The position numbers and the translations under genes are program-made. The notes beneath the pieces are model-generated. The model was given only the letters and a program-made list of their open reading frames with translations, had not been told where the DNA came from and ran no database searches. Source: Lates calcarifer (taxonomy: Eukaryota > Chordata > Actinopteri > Centropomidae). Taken from it: 64,000 nucleotides of DNA. The stretch spans positions 23,061,173 through 23,125,172 of the forward strand of contig NC_066853.1 of NCBI RefSeq assembly GCF_001640805.2. Direction: 5' to 3'. Positions within the stretch are counted from its first letter, which is position 1. Each line of letters opens with the position of its first letter. Positions 44,980 to 56,935 of this stretch are shown here, piece by piece.

Positions 44980-46290
44980 TCCCACCCTGAAGTTTGCTGA
45001 AAGTACACACTGTTCAAAAGACGACAAGAAAAAACAAATTCATGTGTGGAAAAGGAAAGAAAGTGACGTTTGTGTGTGTAAGTGGCAAAGAATCTTTTTA
45101 AAGCAGGCTGCAGGGACTGCAAAAAAAGCATATTCATCCTCTCCACTTCTTTCTCCTCCTCCTCCTCATCTCCTTTCCTATCCCCTATTTCTCTTATTTT
45201 CTCGGAGGGCCTGAGAATATAGACTCGGGCCATGGGACAAGGAGAGAACGGGAGGGAAGGAGGGAGGAGATGCTGTCAGTCGATGAAGAAGAGGAGAAAG
45301 TAAGGGATGAAGAGAGGAGGGAGCTGGGGACTCGTTTTGATCCCTGCCTCTTAATAAATCTGTCAGAGCGAGACAGAAAGAGAGCACGGGAGAGGGAGCG
45401 AGAGACAGATAGGGAGAGAGAGGGAGAGATGGATCCGTCCGCAGAGGTCTTCACCAGGTGGTTTGAAGTGCAGATCCATTTCTCCTCCTCCTCCTCTCTC
45501 TCTCCATCCTCCGCCTTGATGTAGCACTCCATGGATTCTCCCTGCATTCATTTACCTGTTGTTTTGAACTTCGTACGTATGAATGTGAGGATGAAGAAGA
45601 GTGTTTTGATGTGTCTTACCTGGTGGGCATATTCATATTTCAAATTTTTACACTTTTTGTTTTGTTTGCAAAGCTTATGCATCTCAGCCAAAAATGTCAG
45701 GTTTGATGAATCTTTTGAACTGAATGTATTATCATTCATCAAACTGACTCAGAGATTTCTAAGATAAACAGAATCAGTTCATTTAGATGCAAAGTATTCT
45801 AAAGTATTTCTAGACTCTTGATCTCTTGTTTTCTATCACATTGTAATCTAGTGTTGCCTGGTTACATAACTCCAATAATAGTCATTTCTATCTCCTCCAG
45901 TGTTGCTGGTAACCAGCCACAGTTGGTCTTTGTCTTTATTTTAGAATAATTTATTATTACCAAAATTCACTGTGTGTATCCTTGAGCTCTAACAAATGTG
46001 CTGAATGTATTTCCTTCTTCAGAAAACAATTTCAAAGCCAATTTCTTTGAGCCTTTTAAATCTAACATTGTAGCACTAGCAAACTAGCTTGTGGCTTCTA
46101 TTCTGCCTTTGTTGACACGTTGGAATGGGTGTTGTAACTATTTTCAAAATCATGTAACGCTTTCAATTCAAGGTATTTTGCCGCTTAATAGGGGGGGTGA
46201 TGCAATTAAATACTACATGGCTCTATTTATTTTCTCTCAATGAAAATAAAGCTCTGAAATGAATGATTGAAATGTTGTTCCATGTCAGTT
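44980..46290. other. Unique sequence with purine and pyrimidine tracts
   Basis: A pyrimidine patch at 45145-45180 is followed by a purine-rich tract at 45238-45440 (GGAGGGAAGGAGGGAGGAG, GAGAGAGAGGGAGAG). Frames here on both strands follow composition. A minus-strand ATG near 45533 opens an acidic frame that is noted as a finding. From 45560 to 46290 the sequence is AT-rich. Confidence 0.5.
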
Positions 46291-46299
46291 TCTGCACCT

Positions 46300-46520
46300 G
46301 TGCCTCCGTACACTGTTTTGATTCATACTCACTATTCTCATAACCCTTGTTCTCAGCAGCAGCAGGCAGCTGTTTTCAGCGGAAAAAAGCCCAGATAAAC
46401 CCGCTGTACGCGATCTGATCAGCGTTAAACATCAGACAGACACAATTAGCACCTATCTGCTGAACATGGTGGAGGATTTAGCAACTAAAGAGCCAGATAT
46501 TTCCCTGATGAGTTGGTTGG
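46300..46520. promoter_or_regulatory. Candidate conserved non-coding element
   Basis: Unique block with AGATAAACCCGCTGTACGCG (46393), ATCTGATCAGCGTTAAACATC (46411) and ACACAATTAGCACCTATCTG (46441). GATA-like, forkhead-like and homeodomain-like words are packed together. Confidence 0.35.
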
Positions 46521-46860
46521 GACAAAAACAGAGCTAAAAGGAGAGTGAATACTGGACTTAAGTTCATCAGGTGGCCAGAATCATGACTCCAAATAAATGT
46601 TAATGTTGTTCTAGCAATAAAGATACAGTCTGTTGCCACATAAACACACACACACACAAACACAGCCAGGAAGAGACTACACGTATATTTACTCTGCTTC
46701 GTGTATGAATTGTGTTTATTGTTTCGTATCACTGCTAGTTTACGGTGTCTGCGCGACACCATGACTCCCTGTTGGAGAGTAAACACTAGATAAGATGAAT
46801 GTGTATATGTGTGTGTGACCACATGTCTGTGTGTGTGTCTTGTTATGGCACTTCCAGTTG
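46521..46860. other. Unique sequence with short CA and TG tracts
   Basis: AC words at 46645-46660 and TG words at 46800-46840. The minus-strand frame crossing them has no domain. Confidence 0.5.
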
Positions 46861-47270
46861 GCAGGCTATATAACTCAGGTTAATGTTATCTTATTTCATA
46901 CAGCTCCGAGGCAACCTCAGGGAGTAGATCATTTGGAGCGCTCTTATTACTTTTCATTAGGCTAATGTGACGGATGGGGGGATTTACAACAAGGGAGGAG
47001 GGCACACACACACACATATACTGTGACACACTTTGCCGCAGCCCTCACATGCATGTGTGGGTGTTTGCAGTCCATGTTGAAGTTGGAGTTATCTTCTTCA
47101 CAGCTTCAGATAACAGTGAGCTTGCAAACTTTTCACCTACTGCTGGAATGCAGATCACCGTCACGATCAAGCTGCAAACACATAAATAACTTGTTATTGA
47201 TCAAGAGGTTTGTCGGTTACACCAGGGAAGCAGGACGAAGATTCAAAGGACTGCCTGGGGGATTGTGGGT
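46861..47270. promoter_or_regulatory. Candidate conserved non-coding elements
   Basis: GCTCTTATTACTTTTCATTAG then GCTAATGTGACGG (46940-46973) and ATAACTTGTTATTGATCAAG (47184) lie in unique sequence on either side of a short CA tract (47004-47015). Inference only. Confidence 0.27.
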
Positions 47271-49350
47271 ATGACCTTAGACCCTGGGAGTGGTTGAAGC
47301 CACGCAGTCAACATCAAGTGAGGAGAGGAAATGAAAGCAGTCGTGAGCGGCTGTAGGAGTACGTGTTTCTCACTCTCACTTTGTGTGTATTACCTTACTT
47401 TAGGCCAAATGTCATCAGAAGAACACACAGATGTAGAAATCACAGCAAGGTGATGACATGTGAATGTATGTACTTAATTTTAGATTAGATTATGGTTAGA
47501 GTTGGGTTAGGCTAAGGATTAATGTGAGCCGTAATATGGGGAGAGTTAAAGAGTTGTGAAGTGGATAGAGTTACTGATTCCATCCCCCTTTCAAAGTTTT
47601 TTGGAAAAATCCAGATGAAATCACATTTAGTCAGCCCTTTTTGCATTAAAAATTATGTTAATGGTTTTTTCAAATGTATTGTTAATAGTCTTTTATTACT
47701 GAAAGAAAGAGGAGGAGGGTCAGAAAAATTCCAGAAGTAGGAAAAAAAAAAGCAAATAAACTTGCACTGACCTTTAAACAGTGTATAGTTGGTGGTATTG
47801 AAGAGAAAGGAGCAGAGCAGCAACTAACTGGACCAAAGTGACATTTGCAGGTGTATTTACATGTGTTTAATGTGCTGTAGCTGAGAAGCTAATTAGGTAT
47901 CTAACCTGGAAACTGACAGTGGCCTTTTTGTTAGTGTGATGACTCATTTAACAAGCACAAGGTGCAGGACAAGATGTGCTAATGTTCGCAAGTTAGATAA
48001 GAAGGAAGCTTAGCAGCAAAGCTAACGTGGGTTGTTGTTCAAAGTCTGTGGCTCACATTGCAGAACATGGTGCTGTCTGGTCCACTATGTTAATGCTCTC
48101 TACACAAATTTGATTGGCTGCATAGGAACAAATTCTCCATTTATATAGACAGGGAACTAACAACATTCTGACAAATCAACCATTGTGCAAACATGAAATA
48201 AAATATTAAAAATCAGTTTAATTTTAGTTGGACTTTGAGGTCTTCCTCCATATAGATTTGTGGGAATCTGTTGAATCAATGCCACTATAGCTTAATGTAG
48301 CGAATGATATAGCTATAGCTAATGATCATTATTTTCTCTTGGAAAACCAAATGAAGATTCACCATTTCTTAAATAAATCAAATTATTCCTGGCAGAGTAA
48401 AGAAGGTTTCTGTGTTGGGGTTATAAAAAATAGCAAATGATCAGATGAATAGATAAAATATCCAAATAATAAACTTGCATTGGCAGACATTTAACTTATG
48501 ATCTCAGTATTTCTCCAGTCCTGGCTACAGTGGTTATGACCACTGGTTTTAATTATTTATTTTGTTTTGGAGAAATAATTTTTTTCAAGTCAATTTGTCA
48601 TAGCTCCAGCTACACCCTTGGTCACTGCTGCTATGTAGTCAAAATGCTGAATTCATATAAATCTGACCAAGGGAAACTGGAGGCCTCAGTCTGCTGTATG
48701 CTTTGTCAGGTTTCTACAGGGTGAAGCCCCTGTTGTTGTTTTGTAGCTGTGGGAGCTGCACTTGACTCCTCTCATTACAGTTTTATGTATGCATGCTTAT
48801 ACCATTGGCTTTATCAAACCTCAAATCATATAGTTTCAGATATTTACACAGATTCTGAAAGGAACAAAGCTTCACTTTCTTTTCTGTTTTTGTCTTACAC
48901 CACTGTGAGATAAAATTATTTCCATGTTCGAAGACTGCAACCACCCCTGCACACAAACAGACACACACACACACACACACTCTTGCACACAGATTATTGT
49001 AGCTGTGCCACGGCGCAGGTCTGGTGCTTGGTCTCTGCTTAGAACCATGAAATTCACTTCCACTCCACACTTCTCCTTTTCTGGAAGTTACCCTGTATCT
49101 GATGGGTGGTCTGTGACATCACTTGGATCATACTCTTCCTTTCCAGATTTTGTAGATAGAAAGACAATATTTATTTGAGGCTGTGCTCACAGTTGACCCC
49201 TTTCTCTCTCTGTCTCCACTTTATTTTACTTTGCCTGTTGCTCAGTGTCTGTCTGTCTCCATCCTCCTCTCCATCTGCTGTCCAGGCATTGAGGACACTG
49301 ACATTTGTTTCCATCTTTTCTTCTCCTCTCTTTTTTTTCTCCTCCTTACA
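47271..49350. other. AT-rich sequence, decayed repeat-like parts
   Basis: The part 47860-48150 reads like an old fish repeat (GCTAATTAGG, TTAGCAGCAAAGCTAACG words) that I cannot place. An AC tract lies at 48959-48980. Pyrimidine-rich DNA at 49200-49350 ends in a good splice-acceptor-like sequence. No gene is called. Confidence 0.45.
48959..48980. repeat. AC microsatellite
   Basis: About eleven AC units. Confidence 0.92.
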
Positions 49351-49429
49351 GTAAACACCTGCAGACACTCTGAAAGGAAAACCATGATGAATAGCGCCGT
49401 TGAAAGAGTGGTGACAGCTCTGAAATGAT

Positions 49430-50155
49430 CCCTTTCACATGCACAAATACTGAGAAGGGGGGGCTAGCATGTGTGTGAGTGTGTGTGTGTTTGTCTGTGT
49501 GTAAGGGGCCAGGATGGTAAGCACGACCTTAATTTACATTCCCATTCAGTCATTATCAGTCATTGTAGAGTATTCAAATTTTTGTGGCAACAACATTTCA
49601 ATTTTCGTAATCCATCATGAGTTTTTTAAGGATAAAATCTTATTTTTGTAGTCATATTGTTCCATTTTTGTCTATGACTTTAAAAAGAAAAAATGGGAAA
49701 CTCCTGCAGTATATCATCAGACAAAATGTTGGTAATTTATTACTACTTTTAATAAACAGCAAGCCCGTAACCCAACTGCTTATTTAACAGGACTGTGCCA
49801 ATGTTTTTACATGTTTCAGCCCATTAAGTACAAATCGCCTGTGTTTTACATTCCTGCTGTTTTCCAAGGCATACAATAAGTTTTTAGATTGATTTCCCAC
49901 CCTAGAGGCAACGGCTGCTTTCCTTTCATTTCTATATGAAAATCAACTTGGAGAGACTTGAAACATCGTCGAGATAGGTAATCCATCATAGTGAAAGATT
50001 TGTTGCCTTTACTTTTTTGGCAAAGTTACTTTGTTGTTGTGTGGTGTACAGTCAAGGACAAAGACTGTTTTGGAAAGTTGAATGATGCCCTGGCATCTGA
50101 ATACAGGGAGTTGGCTGTTGAACAGCAGGACCTGGAACATCCAAGGAACAGCCCT
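49430..50155. other. AT-rich sequence with a polyadenylation-like hexamer
   Basis: AATAAA at 49751-49756, in otherwise ordinary AT-rich DNA. TG words at 49470-49502. No other structure seen. Confidence 0.45.
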
Positions 50156-50164
50156 CACAGCTGA

Positions 50165-50520
50165 CTGTTAAAGTAAGACTCTGTAACTTTTGCCGAGCAG
50201 TGCCCACTGTGGCCACAAGTGGTAATTATAAGGTAATGGCACATTGAATTTACCTCCATTTCCCATGATTCCCTTAAGTCAGTTCCATTTTTAAGGCCAT
50301 AAGACCTACAGGGACGTTACAAATAAACAACATGAAAATGCAAAATAGCTACTTGCCCTCAAATACAAAAAATGCTGAAGCTCCGCAATGGCTGGTTCTG
50401 GGCATGTTTTAGGATGTCAGTGGGGCAGTTTGAGGTCCTGCTGGGGATAAGGAGGCTCCTTTCACGCAAAGCAGCCTCTGGCTCTCTATGTGATTGGTTG
50501 CCTTTATTCAAAGTGTAAAA
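50165..50520 (+). repeat. Possible diverged dispersed repeat
   Basis: AAGACTCTGTAACTTTTGCC then GAGCAGTGCCCACTGTGGCC and ACAAGTGGTAATTATAAGG (50174-50232) resembles a fish repeat phrase I recall ('gccgagcagcgccccctgtggccacaagtgg'). The remainder to 50520 is not clearly matched. Confidence 0.33.
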
Positions 50521-51825
50521 GCTTAGAAAAATTGATTGATCTTGATCTTCCTCATAATATTCATGTTCTGTGTGCTCATGACAAAAGCAATAGTTTGCAA
50601 AAATATACTGACATGTCAATTGACTGCACAAAAAAAAGAAAGCCCCCGGTGTATAAAGACCTTTGCAATAAACCATGGAGTCTCACATGAATACAGCATC
50701 TTCTTCCAGAGTTAGAACAGACATGAAAGATTTTTGTACTTGGATTTCTCACTATTTTTTCTCATTGGTTTGAATATGTAAAAAGCACTGTATAAATATA
50801 ATTATTATCATCATCATCATTATTAAAACCACTAGGTAAGTAACAAACTTACTAAGTAGTTACTTGTAATTTCAAATGAACACAGGGCCCCTCACAGTCA
50901 TGGTTCACCTGCACAGGTGTTTTCACTTTGCCTGATTAGAGCTCTTCTCAGGGCTCAGTGGGTGCGTATAGACTGTACTTGACTGACATCTCCTTCACTC
51001 TGCTCTGTGCTTTGTTGCACCTATTAAGGCAGGACATCTTGTAACTTTATCACTCCATGTACATGGAGTCTGATGACCTCAATAGGCCCTATTCACACGT
51101 TACACAATGTCGATGGCTGAATTCCATTTAGCTGCTTCACTGTCAGGGTCATGGTATTGTGGATGCTGCCTCCCTGTCACATTATCATGTTTTACTGGGA
51201 CACTTATACAAGACAGAGCTGTCATTAATGTTGTTTGTAAAACCTGTGCTTTTCCTGCAGGTCAAAATATCTGCTGTGAAGAAGTGCTATCCCTGAGATC
51301 TACTGAGCGTGACTAACTGAAAACACCTGTGTGAGTTTGTCTTTAACCAACTGAATCCAGTTCTTATCTGATAAATGCTCCACACATTTTTTTATGTAGC
51401 CTTTTAAAATTATTTTCTAATAAATTAACTTGATAACGTTTTTATTACTTACCCTTTAGAACTGCAAATGAGGGAAATATAAAGGAGGAAATAAATCTGA
51501 CGCAGATCCTGAGCTATAGGATTTAAGGTAGATTTGTGGAATCAAACCAACAACCTTGCTTGTAATTAATATCTGACTGCTGCTGAGCCAGGAAATCTTC
51601 AATACAGCTTTTTTTCCCAACTCCATCTTGATACAAAGGTAGAGCTTTGACTAAGCTGCTGAGCTGAATCCCCTGCAAACACATTTTCATCAGCTGCTGC
51701 CAGACACACACACACACACACACATGCTAAGATTGACATACTGAACAGTGCTAATGCCAGCCTCCCCGCAGCCACAAAGACGACTGCAGTGAACAAAGAA
51801 TCTCCCACATAAAGTATGAGAGGTA
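50521..51825. other. Unique sequence with short tracts
   Basis: ATT/ATC trinucleotide run at 50799-50825 and AC tract at 51704-51724. A pyrimidine-AG acceptor-like site lies near 51260 but the frame after it stops within 11 codons. No gene is called. Confidence 0.45.
51704..51724. repeat. AC microsatellite
   Basis: About ten AC units. Confidence 0.92.
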
Positions 51826-51829
51826 TTTG

Positions 51830-52560
51830 GGGCCTTGGAGTGCTGAGTCACTTCGGTTAATGCTCCAATAGATGGACCCGGGGCTCTTATTTTGGCAGCG
51901 AGCTCTCGGAGCAGTCACTGATATGATATACAGCAGCTCTTAATACACTCACTGCTTCTCAAATATGTAATGGAGCAAATTAATGCAGTAGCCTCAGACA
52001 GAGACACGCAGAATTGAAAACCAATTTAATCAACCTTTGTCTATCTCTGTCATTTTTTCTCCCCTCTCTTTTCAATCGGCTGCCTTTTTTTCTCTCTCTC
52101 TCTCACTCTCGGCTTTGAGAGGAGAAAGCTGTGGTGGGGAGGGCTGGGGGGGGGGAGTGTGGACAGGACTTGTATAGCCGGGAAGAGCTCATCCTTAGCT
52201 TTGCTGCCTGGAATTCATTGCAGAATCATTTGTTAACTTCCTGCAACATTATGGTAATGCACTACAATTTTCATCTCTGGCACAAAGACACAGCAAATAC
52301 AGGCTGAATTCTCTACTGATAGTTTTCAGCGTGTTGCATATCATCATTAATTGGAAAACGTTGAGTTCCATGCTGGATCCAGATTGGATTTTCTTTATCC
52401 GAGTCCAAAAAACGTGATTCGCCTCTTAATAGCCAACCTCTGGAGCAGATTAATATTAGTGAGAGATGAGGAGAAATCCTCCATAAATCAACAATTTTCT
52501 TCTAATCAGGGACTCGTGAGGGAGAAGGGGTCGAGTGCTCAATCAGAGGATCAAAAGTTT
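51830..52560. promoter_or_regulatory. Candidate cluster of conserved non-coding elements
   Basis: Two unique blocks are separated by a CT/G-rich spacer (52070-52160). The first (51840-52045) has CTTCGGTTAATGCTCCAATAG, GCAAATTAATGCAGTAGCC and AACCAATTTAATCAACC. The second (52195-52555) has GAATCATTTGTTAACTTCC, ACATTATGGTAATGCACTAC, ATCATCATTAATTGGAAAACG and AGATTAATATTAGTGAGAG. Density of paired TAAT cores in unique sequence is the highest in the window. It stops at a 31-bp T run. Confidence 0.42.
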
Positions 52561-52563
52561 GAG

Positions 52564-52565
<2 letters not shown>

Positions 52566-52596
<31 letters not shown>
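52566..52596 (+). repeat. Poly-T run (31 bp)
   Basis: Thirty-one consecutive T, the longest A/T homopolymer in the window. As a minus-strand poly-A it could be a retroposon tail, but nothing recognisable lies to its right. Confidence 0.9.
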
Positions 52597-52597
<1 letters not shown>

Positions 52598-52839
52598 GTA
52601 GTGAACCAGTGCAGATCAGCTGAATCCTGGGAGGAGACAGGAATGACACGCTGCTTCTTATTCTTCATTTCTCTCTTACCCTGCTTCTAATATTCATCAT
52701 AATCTCTTTCAGTCTGTCACACACATCACACACTTATCGTTGTAAACCCCCAGCTGCACTGTTCACCCTTCATTCACCACCCTTTTACCATTCCTGTCCC
52801 ACAGGAAACACATCACGTACAGTACATGCTCTATGCCTC
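52597..52839. other. Unique sequence, nothing seen
   Basis: Pyrimidine-leaning, no gene or repeat family recognised. Confidence 0.5.
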
Positions 52840-52980
52840 TCTAATAGCTTTAGTGGATTGGCATAATCTGGCTAGCCTAGCGTGCTGCACATTAATAGCA
52901 TGTTGTACACCGACCCCAGCGGCGCCATCGTGTTATTAGTGTCTTGTCATTAGTGTGTCACTGCCTGCCCTCCATCTGCT
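52840..52980. promoter_or_regulatory. Candidate conserved non-coding element
   Basis: GCACATTAATAGCATGTTG, CCCAGCGGCGCCATCGTG and TTATTAGTGTCTTGTCATTAG lie within 100 bp of unique sequence. Confidence 0.3.
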
Positions 52981-55370
52981 GCCCCACCCCCTTTGCCTCT
53001 CCAGGGTGTTTCTGGGATACCGTCCCGGTGACCTCTGTGGCAAGGCTGAGCCGCTTAGCATCGCCACCTGATGGCCACGCTCGGCAGCGTGACAAATCTG
53101 GTTACCTGAAGGACATCCGTGCGTCAGTGCTCTGTGATCTAATCACACGCGGGCACACACACACATACACACACACAAACACGGCTGGATATGAGCTACC
53201 GATGAATGCCAGAATACACAAAGACACACACATACATGGACAGAGGAAGTGTGCATGGATTTCAGAGGACATTGATTTGCTATATTGACAGTATGCCCAC
53301 AATATGCTCACATGCATGCAAGTACACACTCACACACACAGCTGAATTTAACAATACACACACCCACATGCAGTCTCTTATGTGATGTCATCTGACTCAC
53401 CATCAGTTATGGCTGAAGACGACAAGTTTGAACAGTGAAAAAAAAAGATGTGGTGTTAGGAATAGGTGAGTTTACCATACCTCTGTAACCTGCTCCTCAT
53501 CTCTGCTTGAGGTTAGCAGCTTGAGGCTACAGTAGCACAACACACCTGAATCTGAACCAGTGTTGGTGGTTAAGCTGCACTGTGGGTGATGAAGGTGCTG
53601 GGATTTGACAAGAAAAGATTGTGTGGACTAAAAAAAAACAACAACATGTATTTAAATACACCTACATATATTTAAATAGAAGCGCACAGATATGACTTTG
53701 TTGGGCTGCATATATGCAAATGTTATTTGGATACATATGTGTGACTGTTTGCTTTACAGTTGTACTAATGTGAATGTATTTTATATTTTCCACTTTTAAC
53801 TCACATCAGAAGAGGACGTTGGATCTACCAAAAGTAGACATGAGTAGCATGGAAGCCGTGACATGTTGATATTTGGAGCGTGCATCAACTCTTCTGCAAC
53901 CTACCATGACCCATGACACAGTACTATCATTTCAGCCTCAGATATATTAAAGGAGATAAACTGTACGTACTACAAAGCACATATACATAGACACACACAC
54001 ACACACACAAACACTGGAAACACCGATGCTGTGGCTACTTTGTGCTACCTGTAATCTTTTTCTTTCTCCTTGCATCATCCCCTCCCACTTTCTTCTTCCT
54101 TTTTCCACTGCTGAATTTTCTGCCTAGCACCAGGGCCTGAAATAGAATAGCGGCAAAATGCATTAGAAGAACAATCAAAGTACCTCCCACATTAATCTGT
54201 TGACATCCCTCATCCTTTTTGGACTTTTTTGTTCCATTGAGTAGGAACTGTCACCTTCTAGCGTGTCCCTCTGTGTCGTACCAAAGCTGCCTTTACACAA
54301 GCAGTGTGACTTAGCTGAGAAACAGTGACAGAGGAAAACTAAAAGATCGATGATGAGATTAAGTGAGAGAGGAAGGGAGCAAGAGGGCAGGAAAGAGGGG
54401 AAGCATGAAAAACGTGCAACAAAAAGGAGGAAGAGAAGGGATAAGGGAGATTTCCCAAATGGAAACGGAGAGATCCTGTGGGCCGGTGACAGAGGCTGGA
54501 GCGTCTCATCCTGTTTTCAGCCAAAACTGACAAATGGTGTTGGCAGGGAGTTGTTTGAGGTCCAGCTTGACCTTTTACGGCATTAAGAGAAATGAAAACC
54601 TGATATCCCCAATATCCACTACACATTTATGAGGCCATTAGTAAACATAATGAATTTGTGACTGTGTAATAGGCCTGGAGAATCAACAAACTGCATTTTC
54701 ATGTAAAGAATATATGAATAAATTTGGCATTGTATGATTTAACTTAAGTTCCTGAGATCTGAGAATGTGGTGACAGTCAGACTATATTGCAGGCTTTAAG
54801 CAAATCCCTGGTTTAGTCATACAATTTTTTAAGATTAAAATGATGGATATTGAAATTATTATAATCATTAGATAATTATCCAAATCCCCCAAATCCATTG
54901 CAAACAATCATTGGAATTTTCAGAATGACAACCAAAACATTCACAGCATGTTGAACATAATTAATATGAGATGCATAATCAGGCTTGCTGATGCAGGGGA
55001 TGTTGTTATTTAGAGGCTTTTTTTGTTTGTTTGTTTGTTTTGTTTTGGTTTTGAAATCTATGTATCTTTTTACTGACATCAATGTGAAACACTTTACACA
55101 GTCTTCTTTGGTGCATGTGATGAAATTGATTTGCTCATGTTAAGACTGATGTTTAGTTTGCATTCTTGCTTGAGTAGTGCAGTGACCCTACAGTAATATG
55201 AACTGCCTTTTAATCATAAGACTCATTGGGTTAAAGTTTACTGAGAGAACGTATCATTATCACAATATATATGACAGGCCTAACATTTATAGTCATTATT
55301 GGTCTGAGGTTGTTTTAATGGTTTTAGCTTGAACCCTTAATCCTAATAGGGTATTTTTAAAATGCTTTGG
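52981..55370. other. Unique sequence with CA tracts and one possible regulatory block
   Basis: AC words at 53156-53180, 53330-53342 and 53993-54009. The 54120-54220 part (AATAGCGGCAAAATGCATTAG, CCACATTAATCTG) and 54600-54740 part (GCCATTAGTAAACATAATG) look regulatory at low confidence. A purine-rich patch lies at 54355-54450. A TTTG-type run lies at 55018-55052. No gene is seen. Confidence 0.42.
55018..55052. repeat. TTTG-type simple repeat
   Basis: About 35 bp of TTTG and TTTTG units with two irregularities. Confidence 0.88.
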
Positions 55371-55374
55371 CACA

Positions 55375-55780
55375 AAATGACATCTTAAGCTACAGTGCAT
55401 TTCCAAGTTTGTGGCAACAGTTAGGTGAAGGTCCTTTCCTGTTTCAACAACAGTACCCTTGTACACAAAGCCAATTCCATAAAGAAATGGCTTTCCCAGT
55501 TTGGTGTATTAGAAGTTGACTGGCCTGCACAGAGCCCTGACCTCAACCCCATTCAAACACAGTCAGGAGATTGAGCTAGGTCTTCTCACCCAACATCAGC
55601 AGCTGACCTCACTAATGCTCTTGTGAAGCAAACCAGGTTGTGAAACCTTGTGGAGTGCCTTCCTGGAATAATATTAATTATAACAACATATTATTGTCCA
55701 TGTTTTTGGAGCAAAGGGTCCAGCACTCACATATGGGCGTAGTGGTCATGTATCCAGATACTTTTTGCCTGATAGTATAA
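55375..55780 (+). pseudogene. Broken Tc1/mariner transposase C-terminus with 3' end
   Basis: The phrase DWPAQSPDLNPI, the hallmark of Tc1-type transposases around the third catalytic position, is read directly at 55518-55553. The following codon gives Gln (55554-55556), where active family members have the catalytic Glu. Upstream, a TFVATV/QLGEGPF-like stretch matches the preceding catalytic region in shifted frames. Downstream, TCTTCTCACCCAACATCAGC and TTGTGGAGTGCCTTCC follow family order. It ends in CAGATACTTTTTGCC then TGATAGTATAA, the decayed terminal repeat. The 5' two-thirds is absent and stops and frameshifts occur, so it is dead. The DD34E transposase cuts and pastes DNA at TA sites. 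Confidence 0.88.
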
Positions 55781-56312
55781 CAGATGTGGTTGATGATTTC
55801 AGGTGAAAAACCACACATTTATCCAGTGTGTAGTGATTTTCTCTTGTGCAACTTTCTATTGCCTCCACCTAAGAACATAATGAATAGATAATACCGATAA
55901 TTCAAACCCAGATAATACACAACCCTTTCGTGGAAGTGTAAACATGCAACCCTAAGGCAATGTGTATCCCTTGATTATGCTGTATTCTTTTAAGATAGAT
56001 ATTTTTGCAGTATCGTGTTGCCAAAATGCTTTTACCTGCTGCTACGAACCAAACAGCACAGTGTCATCCCGTCGTCGAGGAGAAAGCCTCATCATCTGGT
56101 TTGGAGGAGTCTGACATTCTCCTCTGTCTCTCTGGTGTAGCTGTCATATTTAGTTTCTGGTCCCTGTGGAGAGAAAATTGCAGCAGTGGAGAAAGAGAGG
56201 GAGGAATCTCTGAAGACCAAGCTGTCTGCTTGGGACCGGAGAGTGGCTGAGGCAGATAGTGTTACATTGCACCCGTGGGAGACAAGGAGATATGACCAGA
56301 GGGATGGAGGGA

Positions 56313-56338
<26 letters not shown>
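56313..56338. repeat. TG microsatellite
   Basis: Thirteen TG units. Confidence 0.95.
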
Positions 56339-56343
<5 letters not shown>

Positions 56344-56922
56344 AGAGAGGAACTGTCACAGAGAAACAGGCAGATATATAAAGGAACAGAGACAATGCAT
56401 AATATGATATAGAGGGTAAAAAAGGAAAAACCTAGTAGTACTCTGCCACTGATCGACTGCCATCTTGAAATTATAAAACTGAAACATGTCACCTTACAAA
56501 ACAGAGAAATATATGCAGTCTGGAGTCAGTTTCTGAAAATCATGCAAAGAAATAGTTTGTATAATTTATTTGTGTGGATGATGTGGACAGCTTGTTGGCC
56601 CTCTCCTACACTCTTTTCTCATGTCCAGCGGTTCCCATGCTCTTTCTCTCTCTGCCTCTTCTTAACAGAGTGGGTGTCAGTGTTGGTCTGAAGTGGCTCG
56701 TTTAAGGCACAAATGAATAGCATCGCTCGCAGCGATGGCATTAGGCAGAAGGAAAGGTGGAAGAGAAGAGGAGAGGCTCTAGAGAAATGAGCTCGAGGGA
56801 GTGGCCGAGAGTGGGAAGTAAAAGGACAGGTTTGAATGTGAGGGGAGTGAGGAGTGCTATTAAAATGATTAGAATGATGGAAAGAAAGAGGGTTGAGAGA
56901 AGTGGAAAGTACGGAGGGATTT

Positions 56923-56935
56923 GGGGGGGGGGGGG
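56923..56935 (+). repeat. Poly-G run (13 bp)
   Basis: Thirteen G at the end of a purine-rich patch. Confidence 0.9.

Noticed and set aside
51260..51315. Exon after CTTTTCCTGCAG
   Set aside because: Good acceptor-like sequence, but one frame stops after 11 codons and no donor or conserved peptide follows.
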